Of a stretch of 39,342 nt of DNA, positions 1 through 9,224 are shown piece after piece. The number at the start of each line of letters is the position of its first letter. Positions within the stretch are counted from its first letter, which is position 1. Location: contig JARLGZ010000243.1 of assembly GCA_031292515.1 (NCBI GenBank), positions 1 through 39,342 on the forward strand, in the 5' to 3' direction. Source of the DNA: Puia sp. (GTDB lineage: Bacteria > Bacteroidota > Bacteroidia > Chitinophagales > Chitinophagaceae). The notes below the pieces were generated by a model, which did no database searches, was not told the origin of the DNA, and saw nothing but the letters and a program-made list of their open reading frames with translations. The position numbers and the translations under genes were made by a program.

Positions 1-267
1 CTTCCAGTCGTCCCATAAAAGAACGACCTTGCAGAGCGTATAGTTTTGACCCAGGTCGACATAGATCCACTGATCTCCGTCTGTCTCCGGATGCCAACTT
101 GTAGAGATATCCCCGTCCACTGCATCGGAGGCAGGCCCATCATCAGGACGGGAGGAGGCTACGGGTTGGCGAGCCGCTATATTGGACATCAGGCAGGTCG
201 GCTGCGCCGAAAGATGAAGAACGCCACATACGCCGGACAACAACAGGAAGAGAACCAATCTTTTCAT
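1..267 (-). CDS. Secreted F5/8 type C (discoidin/CBM32-like) domain protein, cut at the window edge
   Basis: The first 89 codons of a gene reading leftwards out of the window. The start is ATG at 267, and the protein begins MKRLVLFLLLSGVCGVLHLS followed by AQPTC, a clear signal peptide with cleavage probably after the Ser-Ala before QPTC. From about residue 29 the text reads like the start of a discoidin domain: ASDAVDGDISTSW (about 46-58) and QWIYVDLGQNYTL (about 67-79) match the usual pattern of an Asp-Gly pair, a T/S-S-x-W-x-P stretch and a 'W-I-x-V-D-L-G' strand. These domains bind sugars or cell-surface glycans and in Bacteroidota are often attached to glycoside hydrolases. The catalytic part, if any, lies outside the window, so the enzyme class cannot be named. 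Export is well supported; ligand unknown. Confidence 0.8.
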   Translation of the reverse strand, partial: MKRLVLFLLLSGVCGVLHLSAQPTCLMSNIAARQPVASSRPDDGPASDAVDGDISTSWHPETDGDQWIYVDLGQNYTLCKVVLLWDDWK

Positions 268-950
268 TTTTACTATTTATTAGGTATGCTGAAGGGAGAA
301 ACAGATTGAGCACCGCACACGACGCCTCATTCCGAACAAACGGATTTTTTTTCAATCACCATCAAAAGGGTGGAACCTAAGAATCAGAAACAACGGATAA
401 AATCAGTCTTCACCCAATAAGGTCAATAACAGATACGCTGCATGAAAAACACTGAGATTTTCAAAACGCATCGACCTGGCTTGGTGGAATAAACAGATTA
501 CCGGCTGGCCCCGGAAGTCTCCCGGATTACTTGTATGAAATATTTCTGATGAAGGATCGGGCGTTTTATCAGGCCCGGCGGCTCTTGCCGAGAAATCGAT
601 TCTGTGGACAGGAACGGCAAAGGAGAGGCCGTTCTGTACCCGGTAGACAAGGTTTTCATAAATAAGTTAGAGGTTTAAACTAAAACTGGCATCATCCAAT
701 TAGCGTTTGTGCCAGCAGGCTAAAACTAAATTACAATTCTAAAATAGAAAAGCGGTCCGAACTCTCCGTAAGAAGAGTAATATACCTCATATGCACCCAT
801 ATTTATTTTATACTATTTGGTTATCAGCCAGTTTCGCATACAAACTTTTATGCATTATAAAAAATAAAGAATAAATAATCGAGTAGTTTTACGTTATTTT
901 TTCAGTATTTTCCCTATCGTAATTTTACATTTTATCCGTGCAAGTAACCT
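268..950. other. Intergenic gap, no gene recognised
   Basis: About 680 bases between the start of the discoidin gene and the end of a glycosyltransferase gene. The part from about 650 to 950 is very AT-rich. A short plus-strand stretch (about 543-680) can be read as a 38-residue tail containing VDRNGKGEAVLYPV, but it has stop codons just upstream and no start, so at most it is a remnant. No RNA gene or terminator was identified. Confidence 0.5.
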
Positions 951-1907
951 CTATTTAATCTTCACAAACATCTTCAAGCAGAAAAGATATTTCCTCACCA
1001 AAGAATATTTCTTCACGGTCAGGAACAACCGGTAATTCCGAAAAAACAGGCCCATTCGGCGAAAATCGTTCAACGGCGAGAAATCCCGGTAGGAGCGCTC
1101 CAACCCCGCCAGGACCTTCTTCTCTTTCGCATGCTCCTGCGGGCGGCAGGCATCGTGAAAGATCCGGATCCGCTTCCTGGCGGTATCGAGCTCCCGGGCC
1201 GTCTGCTGACGCTTATTCTCGGGACCCTTGCCCGCGCTGTTCTTGCTCTTCCCGCCGACGATGCCGTAGACATTTGCCGCATGCTGCCGGTAGAGGACCA
1301 GGGCTTCGGGCAGGTATCGGATACCCCCATGCAGGGTAGCCGTATAAGAGAGCCACCAGTCATGAGGGATGATGTCGAGGAAAGGACGGGCCCGCTCGAA
1401 CAGCGAACGGGTGATCAGCAGCGCGTGACCATACATCCGGCAAAAGATGCAAAGCTGCAGACAGTTGTCGAAGGAACTGAAATTGACAATATCCGAAATA
1501 TTCCGCCCCTGCTCCCGGAGGTCCTGGTCGCAGAGTTTCGAATCACAAAAGATCATCGCGTGGTCACCGATAGCGGCCACCATCTTCTCCACTTTATCCG
1601 GCAGCCAGTAATCGTCCTGGTCGCATAAAGAGAGCAGCTCTCCGGAAGACAGGCTGCAGCCTTTTTCGAAGTTTTTTATAAACCCAAGATTGGTCTCGTT
1701 CACATAGACCTTCATATTCGGATGCCGGGAAGCATATTCATGCAGGATGGAAACCGTACGATCCCTGCTCCCGTCATCGATGGCGAGGATCTCTATAGGC
1801 CGGTAAGTCTGCTGAAAAAGGCTGTCCAGCTGGGCTGCCAGGAATCGCTCCCCGTTATAGGTGGTCAATATGACCGATACCAGCGGAGCCGGATCAGGTT
1901 TGTTCAT
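951..1907 (-). CDS. Glycosyltransferase family 2 (rhamnosyltransferase-like)
   Basis: A 318-residue GT-A fold enzyme that would transfer a sugar from a nucleotide sugar to a growing surface glycan. The N-terminus has the family opening VSVILTTYNGERFLAAQLDS (residues 10-29), then the nucleotide-binding DDGS (44-47). The sugar/metal site reads CDQDDYW (95-101), where DQDD is the variant of DxD common in rhamnosyl- and similar transferases of O-antigen clusters. There are no transmembrane segments, so it should act on the cytoplasmic face of the membrane. It diverges from meaB and has no obvious cluster partner apart from the GT9 gene 1 kb away, which points in the same direction. Donor and acceptor cannot be told. 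The start ATG at 1907 is the only good one before the first beta strand. Confidence 0.88.
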   Translation of the reverse strand: MNKPDPAPLVSVILTTYNGERFLAAQLDSLFQQTYRPIEILAIDDGSRDRTVSILHEYASRHPNMKVYVNETNLGFIKNFEKGCSLSSGELLSLCDQDDYWLPDKVEKMVAAIGDHAMIFCDSKLCDQDLREQGRNISDIVNFSSFDNCLQLCIFCRMYGHALLITRSLFERARPFLDIIPHDWWLSYTATLHGGIRYLPEALVLYRQHAANVYGIVGGKSKNSAGKGPENKRQQTARELDTARKRIRIFHDACRPQEHAKEKKVLAGLERSYRDFSPLNDFRRMGLFFRNYRLFLTVKKYSLVRKYLFCLKMFVKIK

Positions 1908-1977
1908 TGAAGATTACTTTTAATTACTTTTAAAGGGCAATATAATTTTTATTCTCCTAAGGATCCTACATTTAGAT

Positions 1978-2895
1978 ATGAACCTTGCCTCACATGAACC
2001 AAAACCACCGTTGCCGGAACAGATCCGGCAGGGCCATTTTAATGCCCTCGCAAGGGCTCTCTCCTATGTAGAGAATGAGGTCAGGGGCTACCGGGAATTG
2101 CTGGAAAGTCTTCCCTTCTCGAACCGCCCTGTCATCGGCATCACCGGTCCGCCCGGGGCCGGCAAGAGCACCCTGCTGAACGCCATGATCGGGCAACTCC
2201 TTGCCGGCCATAAGAAGCTGGGCATCCTCTGCGTGGATCCTTCTTCACCTTTTACCCGGGGCGCCCTACTCGGGGACAGGATCCGGATGAGCGAATGGTA
2301 TACCCACCCGGACGTCTTCATACGGTCGGTGGCGACCCGCGGCGGACTGGGCGGCTTGAGTCCAAAAATCATCGAAATGACCGAGCTGATGAAGACAGCG
2401 CCCTTTGATCATATCATCATAGAGACGGCAGGCGTGGGCCAGAATGAAATCGAGATAGCCGGTCTCGCCGATACCACGGTGGTCGTGATGGTGCCGGAAG
2501 GAGGAGACGAGATACAGACCATGAAGGCAGGCCTGATGGAAATCGCGGATATATTCGTCGTCAACAAAGCCGACAGACCCGGCGCCGACCTCTTTATAAA
2601 GAATATCCGGTCGACGTTCGCGCCCGTCTTTCACGAAGGCCGCGAAGAAATCCCCGTCGTCAAAACGATCGCCAGCCGGCAGGAAGGAATCGCCCCACTG
2701 CTCGAAGAGATCACCCGCCACGAAAGCCGGTTGGAAGGATCGGACAGGAAGATAACACTGTTGACGGAAAAGGCATACCAGCTGATACAACAGGACAGAA
2801 TGAAGGATATCTCTAAAGAACGTCTATACCCCCTCGTTAAGACGATGATTGAAGAGGGGAACTTCAACTTATATAAGCTGATCGGAATGCTGTAA
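1978..2895 (+). CDS. meaB: Methylmalonyl-CoA mutase-associated GTPase MeaB (ArgK family)
   Basis: A 305-residue G3E-type GTPase that protects methylmalonyl-CoA mutase and gates loading of its adenosylcobalamin cofactor. The P-loop GPPGAGKS is at residues 57-64. It is followed by the family stretch CVDPSSPFTRGALLGDRIRM, then a Walker B/switch region IIIETAGVGQNEIE, and the base-recognition motif NKAD. Length and motif order are normal for MeaB. The mutase subunits are not in the window, so the pair is split here, as is frequent in Bacteroidota. The gene stands alone on the plus strand, 70 bp from the divergent glycosyltransferase, and converges with the GT9 gene. Confidence 0.95.
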   Translation: MNLASHEPKPPLPEQIRQGHFNALARALSYVENEVRGYRELLESLPFSNRPVIGITGPPGAGKSTLLNAMIGQLLAGHKKLGILCVDPSSPFTRGALLGDRIRMSEWYTHPDVFIRSVATRGGLGGLSPKIIEMTELMKTAPFDHIIIETAGVGQNEIEIAGLADTTVVVMVPEGGDEIQTMKAGLMEIADIFVVNKADRPGADLFIKNIRSTFAPVFHEGREEIPVVKTIASRQEGIAPLLEEITRHESRLEGSDRKITLLTEKAYQLIQQDRMKDISKERLYPLVKTMIEEGNFNLYKLIGML

Positions 2896-2902
2896 AAAAA
2901 TC

Positions 2903-2940
2903 AGGAAAGGCCCCCGGGAAAGAGAACCGGGAAACTTCCT
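2903..2940. terminator. Possible terminator hairpin between convergent genes
   Basis: A nested inverted repeat, AGGAA...CCCGG/CCGGG...TTCCT, fills the 43-bp gap between the convergent ends of meaB and the GT9 gene. A run of seven A on the plus strand (T on the minus strand) lies just to its left. It could end transcription from the right. The stem is interrupted, so this is a weak call. Confidence 0.4.
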
Positions 2941-4210
2941 ATTGAATGGCAACGGGGAGCTTGAAAGCGCTCGTGCCAGGCTGGCCGCTTTCTCCGACAA
3001 GACCCGACACGCCCGTCACCCCGGACTGTATCAATTCATTCAATTCCAGGATCTCCTCCAATTCATTGAGGACTGCCAGCGCCTTTATGGAAGCAATATC
3101 GGCGGAAACGGCCGTATAATGAAGAGAACGATCTCCGACACGCCGCCGCCTCCTTTGAAATACTTCCGGGTAAACCGTCGAAATGTTATCGATACCCGCG
3201 CTGCCGTATTCGGTAAACCGGATATAATTATCGCCATTGGCGATGATCACGGCTGGCTTATTGCAAGCCGCACTCAGATGCGCGGCCATCGTATTGTTGG
3301 TGATCACGGCCTGGGAGCCGGATACCCAGTCGATCATCTCCTGCAGGCTCACGGTCCCCACGATGCTCCGGGCGCCCGTAGCCCCCTGGATATCCTTCGC
3401 CATGGCAGCCTCCCCTTTACCACCGGCCAGGATGATGCGGTTCGGATAATATTTCTGGTATAGATTGATGAATTCGATCCATCTCTTTACCGGCCACCGC
3501 CTGCTTCTCGTGTTCGCGCCGATAAAACAGAGAATATAAGGCTCCGTACACCGTCTCGTAAAAGGATAGTCTATCTGCGGGCGTTTACCAGGATAACCCG
3601 TGCCACAGGACCATTCCGTAAACCGGGCATTAAAATAGAATTCATGGATCAGCGGGTCCTCCGTACGAAACAGGTCTGTATACAGCGAATCCGATAGGCG
3701 GTTCCATTGGGAATGCCGGAAGGTATTGACAGAGCCAAGCGTGTTCTCCGCACCGGCAGCCAGCATACAAAGATCATCCAGCAGCAAAGGGCGTGTACAG
3801 GAAGTACAGATGACGGTCTCATAACCCGCCTGTCTCAGTTGCAGCCAGATCTTCATCCGGTAAGACTGGTCATTCAGATAGTCTGTCTTGTTCACCCAGA
3901 TTGTCCGATCGACCGCGCCGCTGTCGAGGGCGGTAAAAAACTCTTCCCAGGCGATATTCCCCAGTAAATTGATCTCATACTCTCTCCAGCGTGGTGATTT
4001 TTTGTATTCCATCAACGAATTCCTGAACAGCAGGTAATCGCCGATATCGTCAAGCCTGATCAATAGTAGCTTTTTTCCCGAACGGGCCGGAGCCGGCAAA
4101 CCGTTCAGCTCGGCTTTCCATTGACGAAAGCTCTGCAACAATAGCTTTGACGCCTTTCCGGAATGGATCCGGCGGATCAACAGGGAAATGTAACGGAACT
4201 TGATCAACAT
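2939..4210 (-). CDS. Glycosyltransferase family 9 (heptosyltransferase-like)
   Basis: A 423-residue GT-B enzyme of the ADP-heptose:LPS heptosyltransferase family. The N-terminal half starts KKLLLIRLDDIGDYLLFRNS (about residues 47-66), the typical acceptor-domain opening. The C-terminal nucleotide-binding half has FIGANTRSRRWPVKRWIEFI and the donor-site segment AVITNNTMAAHLSAACNKPA, close to the family's 'D-T-G-x-x-H-x-A-A' loop though with N-T-M-A-A-H. It likely adds a sugar to lipopolysaccharide core or another envelope glycan at the inner face of the membrane. The last 25 residues are a Gly/Ser/Val-rich tail (GVTGVSGLVGESG) with no counterpart in the family core and may be repeat-derived. 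Substrate unknown. Confidence 0.85.
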   Translation of the reverse strand: MLIKFRYISLLIRRIHSGKASKLLLQSFRQWKAELNGLPAPARSGKKLLLIRLDDIGDYLLFRNSLMEYKKSPRWREYEINLLGNIAWEEFFTALDSGAVDRTIWVNKTDYLNDQSYRMKIWLQLRQAGYETVICTSCTRPLLLDDLCMLAAGAENTLGSVNTFRHSQWNRLSDSLYTDLFRTEDPLIHEFYFNARFTEWSCGTGYPGKRPQIDYPFTRRCTEPYILCFIGANTRSRRWPVKRWIEFINLYQKYYPNRIILAGGKGEAAMAKDIQGATGARSIVGTVSLQEMIDWVSGSQAVITNNTMAAHLSAACNKPAVIIANGDNYIRFTEYGSAGIDNISTVYPEVFQRRRRRVGDRSLHYTAVSADIASIKALAVLNELEEILELNELIQSGVTGVSGLVGESGQPGTSAFKLPVAIQ

Positions 4211-4487
4211 AGCTCTTTAAGATAGTTCATGGGTTCTATAAATGCACGATCCTCTTTCTACAACGCATTAACAACGCAAAAAATATAGTTTCCCTATGAT
4301 CGGTACGCCATTTGTTCACGGGAAGTTGTTAATCAATAGTAAAATAAGACAAAAATCTAAATATCCGTCTTACTTGGGCGTAAACTCACATTTTCCCTAT
4401 GGAATAGAGTGATTATAAGCAGAGAGGGGTAAAAATAGAGGCGGGTTGCTGTAAAATCTGTCGTTTCAAGACTGTTATGACCGGTTT

Positions 4488-4781
4488 TCAGGAGGGGTCC
4501 GATGCATGAAAGTCTTCTTTCCCGGCGCTTCTCCACCAACGATACCCGATCAGACCCAGGATGGCCAACGGGGTGAACGCCAGGTAGATAATGCCTCCAT
4601 TGAGGGCCTTTGCCGGTCTTTCTCCCAATTGCTGGGCCGTTCGGGTACAGATAGAGCACTGGGCGCTTACCCGGGGAGATGCCGCTAAAAAAAAGCACAG
4701 GACCAGTAAAACCAGTCTGTGCTTTCTATTGTATAGTCTGTTTATTCGTGAACGATCCATATCTGCAGGATTGAACCGCAA
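4488..4781 (-). CDS. Small Cys-containing membrane protein, function unknown
   Basis: A 97-residue protein with an N-terminal hydrophobic segment (LVLLVLCFFLAASPRVSA, about residues 24-41) that looks like a signal peptide cleaved before QCSICT. A mature part follows with CSIC and the stretch RTAQQLGERPAKALNGGIIYLAFTPLA, then a second membrane segment ending in GLIGYRWWRS. Short proteins with this layout occur widely in Bacteroidota without known function. The true start may be the internal Met-Asp at residue 8, since the first residues are polar. It lies 21 bp upstream of the start of nothing on its own strand: typA ends just downstream at 4803, so it is not obviously co-transcribed with it. 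The CxxC could bind a metal or form a disulfide; that is a guess. Confidence 0.65.
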   Translation of the reverse strand: MRFNPADMDRSRINRLYNRKHRLVLLVLCFFLAASPRVSAQCSICTRTAQQLGERPAKALNGGIIYLAFTPLAILGLIGYRWWRSAGKEDFHASDPS

Positions 4782-4802
4782 AAATACGATTATATCCGGA
4801 TC

Positions 4803-6617
4803 CTAGCGAACCTCTTCTGCTTTCATGCTCTTCTGGTTCCTTTTCCTTTCATCCTCATCGAGGATGGTCTTGCGAAGCCGGATCTTTTTGGGCGTCACTT
4901 CGATACATTCGTCCTGCTGGATATACTCCATGCATTCTTCCAGCGTCATCTGTTTCCTGGGGATGATGCGTACGGAATCATCGCTGCCGCTCGCACGCAT
5001 ATTGGTGAGCTTCTTGCCTTCCGTAGCATTTACGATCAGATCGCCCGGTTTGATATGTTCGGCAATGATCTGCCCTACATACACTTCTTCACCCGGATCG
5101 ACAAAGAAGGTGCCGCGATCCTGCAGTTTATCGATGGAATAGGCGGTCGTCTTTTCCTGGTTCTTGGAGAGCAATACTCCGTTGCTCCTGCCGGGGATCG
5201 GACCTTTCCAGGGTTTGTATTCCAGGAAGCGATGCGCCATGACGGCTTCGCCGGCGGTATTCGTCAGCATGTTGCTCCGAAGACCGATCAGGCCCCTGGA
5301 CGGGATCTCGAACTCGAGGTGCTGCATGTCGCCCTTGCTTTCCATGATCAGCATCTCTCCCTTGCGCTGGGTCACCATATCGATCACCTTACCGCTGTAT
5401 TCTCCCGGAACGTCTACTACCAGGTTCTCATACGGTTCGTGTTTTTTGCCATTGATCTCCTTGACGAGGACCTGCGGCTGGCCGATCGTCAACTCAAAAC
5501 CTTCACGTCTCATCGTCTCTATCAGGATGCCCAGGTGCAGGATACCACGACCGAATACCAGGAAGCTATCCGCACTGTCGGTATCTTCTACCCGCAAAGC
5601 CAGGTTCTTCTCCGTCTCTTTCATCAGGCGGTCACGCAAATGACGGGAAGTCACGAACTTTCCATCCTTGCCGAAAAAAGGAGAGTTGTTGATACCGAAA
5701 AGCATACTCATCGTCGGCTCATCCACGCTGATTACAGGCAACGCTTCGGGATTTTCCGCATCGGCAATCGTATCGCCGATATTGAAATCTTCCAGTCCCA
5801 CAACAGCGCAAATGTCACCGGCCATCACTTCGGTCGCTTTCTTCTTCCCCATCCCCATAAAGGTATACAGCTCTTTTACCTTGGAGCGTTTGATCACTCC
5901 GTCGGCCTGCATCAATGCAATAGGCTGGCCTTCCTTGATGGAACCGCGGGCTACTTTTCCCACCGCAATCCTTCCCAGGAAGGAAGAATAATCCAGTGAA
6001 GTGATCTGCATTTGCAGAGGTCCTTCCGCTACTTTAGGCGCGGGAACATACTGAAGGATGCCATCCAGCAGCGGTGTAATATCTTCGCATTGCTCGTTCT
6101 TACTGTTGAACCAGCCATTCTTGCCGGAACCATAAAAAGTCGGGAAATCGAGCTGTTCCTCGGTAGCATCCAGCGTAAAGAACAATTCGAATACCGCGTC
6201 ATGCACTTCATCGGGACGGCAATTGGGCTTGTCGACCTTGTTGATCACCACGATGGGTTTCAGGTTTAACTGAAGGGCCTTCTGCAACACAAAACGCGTC
6301 TGGGGCATCGGACCCTCAAAGGCATCTACAAGCAGCAATACTCCGTCAGCCATCTTCAACACGCGTTCTACCTCTCCGCCGAAATCGGAGTGACCCGGCG
6401 TATCGATCACATTGATCTTGGTGTCTTTATATTGTACGGCCGCGTTCTTGCTGAAAATGGTGATCCCCCTTTCCCTTTCGAGGTCATTACTATCCATGAT
6501 CAATTCCCCCGTGTCCTGGTTGTCCCGGAATACGTGGGTGGCATGAAGAATTCTATCTACCAGGGTAGTTTTACCGTGGTCAACGTGGGCAATGATTGCT
6601 ATGTTTCTAATTTGCAT
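4803..6617 (-). CDS. typA: Ribosome-associated translational GTPase TypA/BipA
   Basis: A 604-residue GTPase of the elongation-factor family that binds the ribosome and helps 50S assembly and stress growth. The G domain begins [20 protein letters not shown] (P-loop at about residues 9-18), followed by the switch [17 protein letters not shown] and base recognition [10 protein letters not shown]. Domains II, III and V follow, and the C-terminal domain carries the TypA-specific stretch [20 protein letters not shown]. The length is that expected for the family. It ends with a basic tail ([20 protein letters not shown]) common in Bacteroidota members. A good promoter motif lies 85 bp upstream, giving a leader of about 80 nt. 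Confidence 0.97.
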   Translation of the reverse strand: MQIRNIAIIAHVDHGKTTLVDRILHATHVFRDNQDTGELIMDSNDLERERGITIFSKNAAVQYKDTKINVIDTPGHSDFGGEVERVLKMADGVLLLVDAFEGPMPQTRFVLQKALQLNLKPIVVINKVDKPNCRPDEVHDAVFELFFTLDATEEQLDFPTFYGSGKNGWFNSKNEQCEDITPLLDGILQYVPAPKVAEGPLQMQITSLDYSSFLGRIAVGKVARGSIKEGQPIALMQADGVIKRSKVKELYTFMGMGKKKATEVMAGDICAVVGLEDFNIGDTIADAENPEALPVISVDEPTMSMLFGINNSPFFGKDGKFVTSRHLRDRLMKETEKNLALRVEDTDSADSFLVFGRGILHLGILIETMRREGFELTIGQPQVLVKEINGKKHEPYENLVVDVPGEYSGKVIDMVTQRKGEMLIMESKGDMQHLEFEIPSRGLIGLRSNMLTNTAGEAVMAHRFLEYKPWKGPIPGRSNGVLLSKNQEKTTAYSIDKLQDRGTFFVDPGEEVYVGQIIAEHIKPGDLIVNATEGKKLTNMRASGSDDSVRIIPRKQMTLEECMEYIQQDECIEVTPKKIRLRKTILDEDERKRNQKSMKAEEVR

Positions 6618-6702
6618 AATTTAAAGCTTTGAGGCACAACTCGTTAGACATTCTGCACAGGACCGGGCCACAAAAGAAGCCTCCCGCCTGGAATTCAGGC
6701 CG

Positions 6703-6710
6703 CAAAAGTA
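6703..6710 (-). promoter_or_regulatory. Bacteroidota-type -7 promoter element of typA
   Basis: On the minus strand this reads TACTTTTG, an exact match to the TAnnTTTG consensus, followed by C as in many promoters of the group. It lies 85 bp before the typA start. No clear -33 TTG was found at the usual distance. Confidence 0.6.
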
Positions 6711-6783
6711 CGAAAAAACCCCCTAAAGGCATAGTTCCGACTCGATAATTTGAGAAATTTTAAGATAAATTAATAGGTTGCAC

Positions 6784-7962
6784 CTAAACCCTCACATAGA
6801 TCTTTCTTTTATCCAGGAATAAGCCCACCAGCCAGCAGATCATCATAAAGGACAGGGAGAAAAGCAAAGACCCGAACGAAAGCCCCGCATGCCGGTAGAT
6901 ATTGTCATAGATCCAGTTATAGACCGGGGTATGGGGAGCCGCTGTAAAGGTGTACAGGAGGGTAGCCCCTAATTCGGAAAGCAGATAGATGAACAGCGGG
7001 TTCTTTCCAAAGACCTGGAAAAAATAGGTCCATCCGGTCTTGTTCCGGAAATCGATCAGGTATATAATGCTGGAAAGGATGATGCAGTCCAGCCCCACGG
7101 TATAGACCACAAACGAACTGGTCCATAATTTCTTGTTGATCGGAAATAAGAGATCCCAGAAATACGCTACGGTCAGCAGGGCGAAACCCGTAAGCAGCAG
7201 TTTGGCCAGTCCCTCATAAGTCTTGCCTTTTTGCTGCACAAAGCGGCCGGCCAGGTAACCGCCTATCACGTTGGCGACCGCCGGCAGCGTACTGAGCCAC
7301 CCTTCCGGATCAAAGGCTATCCCTTCTCCATGATACATGTGATTGTCACCCATCAGCCACTTATCCAGTTTGATGACCGCATTCCCGGTCATGCTCAGCG
7401 GACCGGCAGGGTCGCCAAACCAGAACAGGACAGGCCAGTAAAGCAAAAGAATGGCGACGGCAATGGCCAGTGAGACCTTCGGCTTCGCGTAGTAAAGAAG
7501 CAGGGAAGCGATGCCATAGGCCAGCGCGATCCTTTGCAGAACCCCCAGGATGCGTGTATGGCTGATCGGACTCAGCGTCAAATGCCCGTTCTCCCCGGTC
7601 TCGAAGAAAGGAAACCAATACATGAGGTAACCCAGCAGAAAGATCAGAAAGGTCCGCTTTCCTATCTTTGCCAGCACCTGTGATTGAGGCAGCTGGTCCC
7701 ACCTGGACATCACAAAACTCATGGCATTCCCTACCGCAAACAGGAAGGAAGGAAAGACCAGGTCGGTGGGAGTAAAGCCGTTCCATGCTGCATGATTAAG
7801 CGGCGAATAGGCATACAAACCATTTCCCGGAGTATTCACGATAATCATGAAACAGATGGTCATCCCCCGGAAAACATCGAGGGCCAGGAACCGTTTGGAA
7901 GCAGATAAGGAGGAGCCAGGCAGAGACGACGCGGACAAAGACGAGGCGGATAATGGGGGCAT
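6784..7962 (-). CDS. DUF5009 / NagX-like membrane acyltransferase
   Basis: A 392-residue polytopic membrane protein related to heparan-alpha-glucosaminide N-acetyltransferase. The family opening RFLALDVFRGMTICFMIIVN is at about residues 24-43, followed by NHAAWNGFTPTDLVFPSFLF with the His and Asp typical of the group. About ten hydrophobic segments follow. Such proteins transfer acyl groups from acyl-CoA across the inner membrane onto amino sugars; in Bacteroidota they often accompany glycan use. Here no sugar-use genes are adjacent. The first 23 residues are a low-complexity run built from SASSL/PGSSL units encoded by 15-bp repeats, so the functional start may be later. No other good start exists before the conserved core. 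Confidence 0.85.
   Translation of the reverse strand: MPPLSASSLSASSLPGSSLSASKRFLALDVFRGMTICFMIIVNTPGNGLYAYSPLNHAAWNGFTPTDLVFPSFLFAVGNAMSFVMSRWDQLPQSQVLAKIGKRTFLIFLLGYLMYWFPFFETGENGHLTLSPISHTRILGVLQRIALAYGIASLLLYYAKPKVSLAIAVAILLLYWPVLFWFGDPAGPLSMTGNAVIKLDKWLMGDNHMYHGEGIAFDPEGWLSTLPAVANVIGGYLAGRFVQQKGKTYEGLAKLLLTGFALLTVAYFWDLLFPINKKLWTSSFVVYTVGLDCIILSSIIYLIDFRNKTGWTYFFQVFGKNPLFIYLLSELGATLLYTFTAAPHTPVYNWIYDNIYRHAGLSFGSLLFSLSFMMICWLVGLFLDKRKIYVRV
7905..7956 (-). repeat. 15-bp in-frame tandem repeat at the 5' end of the DUF5009 gene
   Basis: On the coding strand the units TTATCCGCCTCGTCT, TTGTCCGCGTCGTCT, CTGCCTGGCTCCTCC and a partial TTATCTGCTTCC follow one another directly, encoding LSASS, LSASS, LPGSS and LSAS. 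The first two differ at two third-position sites. Confidence 0.8.
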
Positions 7963-8131
7963 AATAGGCGGTTTTGGGTCTTGAATTCAGCTAGTTTGTT
8001 GATAATCTGGCAACAAAATGATAAAAGCTCAATATCGGAAACTTCCATCACTCCTCCCTTCCGCTTGTAAAAATTGTCCCGGAAACACTGCCGGAAAAAA
8101 AACCGTTAAATTGTGGTCACAAAACTCACCC

Positions 8132-9133
8132 ATGCGAAAAAAATGGTTGCTGCTGATACCCGTCCTGCTGATTATCCTGTACCTGTCAGGACCTACTCCG
8201 GCAAGCCCCTCTTACAACAAGGAGATGCCGGCAGTACCATCCGGCGCAAAAGAACTGGAAGACTATATAAAGGACCAGGAAGCAAAACATGTCCTGAAGC
8301 CCGACAACGAGGCAAGGATCGTTTGGGCCAATGATTCGCTAAAACAACCCACGGAATATTCGATTGTATATCTCCATGGATTTTCTTCCTCGCAGGGAGA
8401 GGGGGATCCGACACACCGCTATATCGCCCGGAAATTCGGATGCAACCTATACCTCTCGCGACTGGCTGAACATGGTATCGATACCGTGGACGCGCTGATT
8501 AACCTGACCGCCGAGGCCTATTGGGAATCCGCGAAACAGGCCCTTGCCATCGGCCGGCAACTGGGCAGGAAAGTCATCCTGATGGGTACTTCCACCGGGG
8601 GAACCCAGGCCCTGCAGCTGGCCGCTACCTACCCGGATCAGGTGGCGGCCCTGGTACTCCTCTCTCCCAATATCGCTATCAACGATCCGAATGCATGGCT
8701 GCTCAACAATCATTGGGGCCTGCAGATCGCCCACCTCGTCGTCGGTTCCAAATATATCGATAGCAAGGATACACGCCCGCTTTACCGGCAGTACTGGTAT
8801 TCGCATTACCGTACCGAAGGCGTAGCAGCCCTGGAGGAAATGCTGGAGACGACAATGAACAAGGAGACCTTTGAAAAAGTGAAACAGCCCGTGGAGTTGC
8901 TCTATTACTATAAGGACAGTGTACACCAGGACAGCACGGTGAAAGTCTCCGCCTCGCTTGCCATGTTCGATCAGCTGGGAACTCCTGCCGCCCTGAAATA
9001 TAAACAGGCCATCCCCAACGCCGGTAACCATGTCATCGGTTCTTCGCTCCGCTCGGGAGACGTCCCTGGCGTGGAAAGGGAGATCAGCAAATTCCTGGAG
9101 GAAATATTGCACCTGCCGGTAGTAGCACAATAA
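8132..9133 (+). CDS. Alpha/beta hydrolase, membrane-anchored or exported
   Basis: A 333-residue hydrolase starting at the ATG at 8132 (MRKKWLLLIPVLLIILYLSG), which gives a signal peptide or anchor; the longer reading frame upstream to 8018 adds a cysteine-rich stretch with no domain and is unlikely to be translated. The fold is marked by the oxyanion strand SIVYLHGFSSSQGEGDP (about residues 79-95), the nucleophile elbow GTSTGG with its Ser, and the acid/His region near YYYKDSVHQDSTV and NAGNHVIGSS. A Gly-Xaa-Ser-Xaa-Gly elbow with a His near the C-terminus fits esterases and lipases. It should act in the periplasm or on the outer side of the inner membrane. Substrate unknown. It lies 169 bp from the divergent DUF5009 gene. 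Confidence 0.82.
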   Translation: MRKKWLLLIPVLLIILYLSGPTPASPSYNKEMPAVPSGAKELEDYIKDQEAKHVLKPDNEARIVWANDSLKQPTEYSIVYLHGFSSSQGEGDPTHRYIARKFGCNLYLSRLAEHGIDTVDALINLTAEAYWESAKQALAIGRQLGRKVILMGTSTGGTQALQLAATYPDQVAALVLLSPNIAINDPNAWLLNNHWGLQIAHLVVGSKYIDSKDTRPLYRQYWYSHYRTEGVAALEEMLETTMNKETFEKVKQPVELLYYYKDSVHQDSTVKVSASLAMFDQLGTPAALKYKQAIPNAGNHVIGSSLRSGDVPGVEREISKFLEEILHLPVVAQ

Positions 9134-9224
9134 ACCGGGTATCGAATAAGAGGACGAAATGCAAATTTCCTCGGATATTTGCGGGTCGCAGACAAGAATC
9201 AGCAAGGCAAGAAACCCGAATATC

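Noticed and set aside
543-680. Fragment of a glycan-acting enzyme in the first gap
   Set aside because: Only about 38 residues after stop codons, no start and no clear motif; could be chance.
8018-8131. Longer start for the alpha/beta hydrolase
   Set aside because: The extension hides a perfect signal-anchor start at 8132 and is not domain-like.
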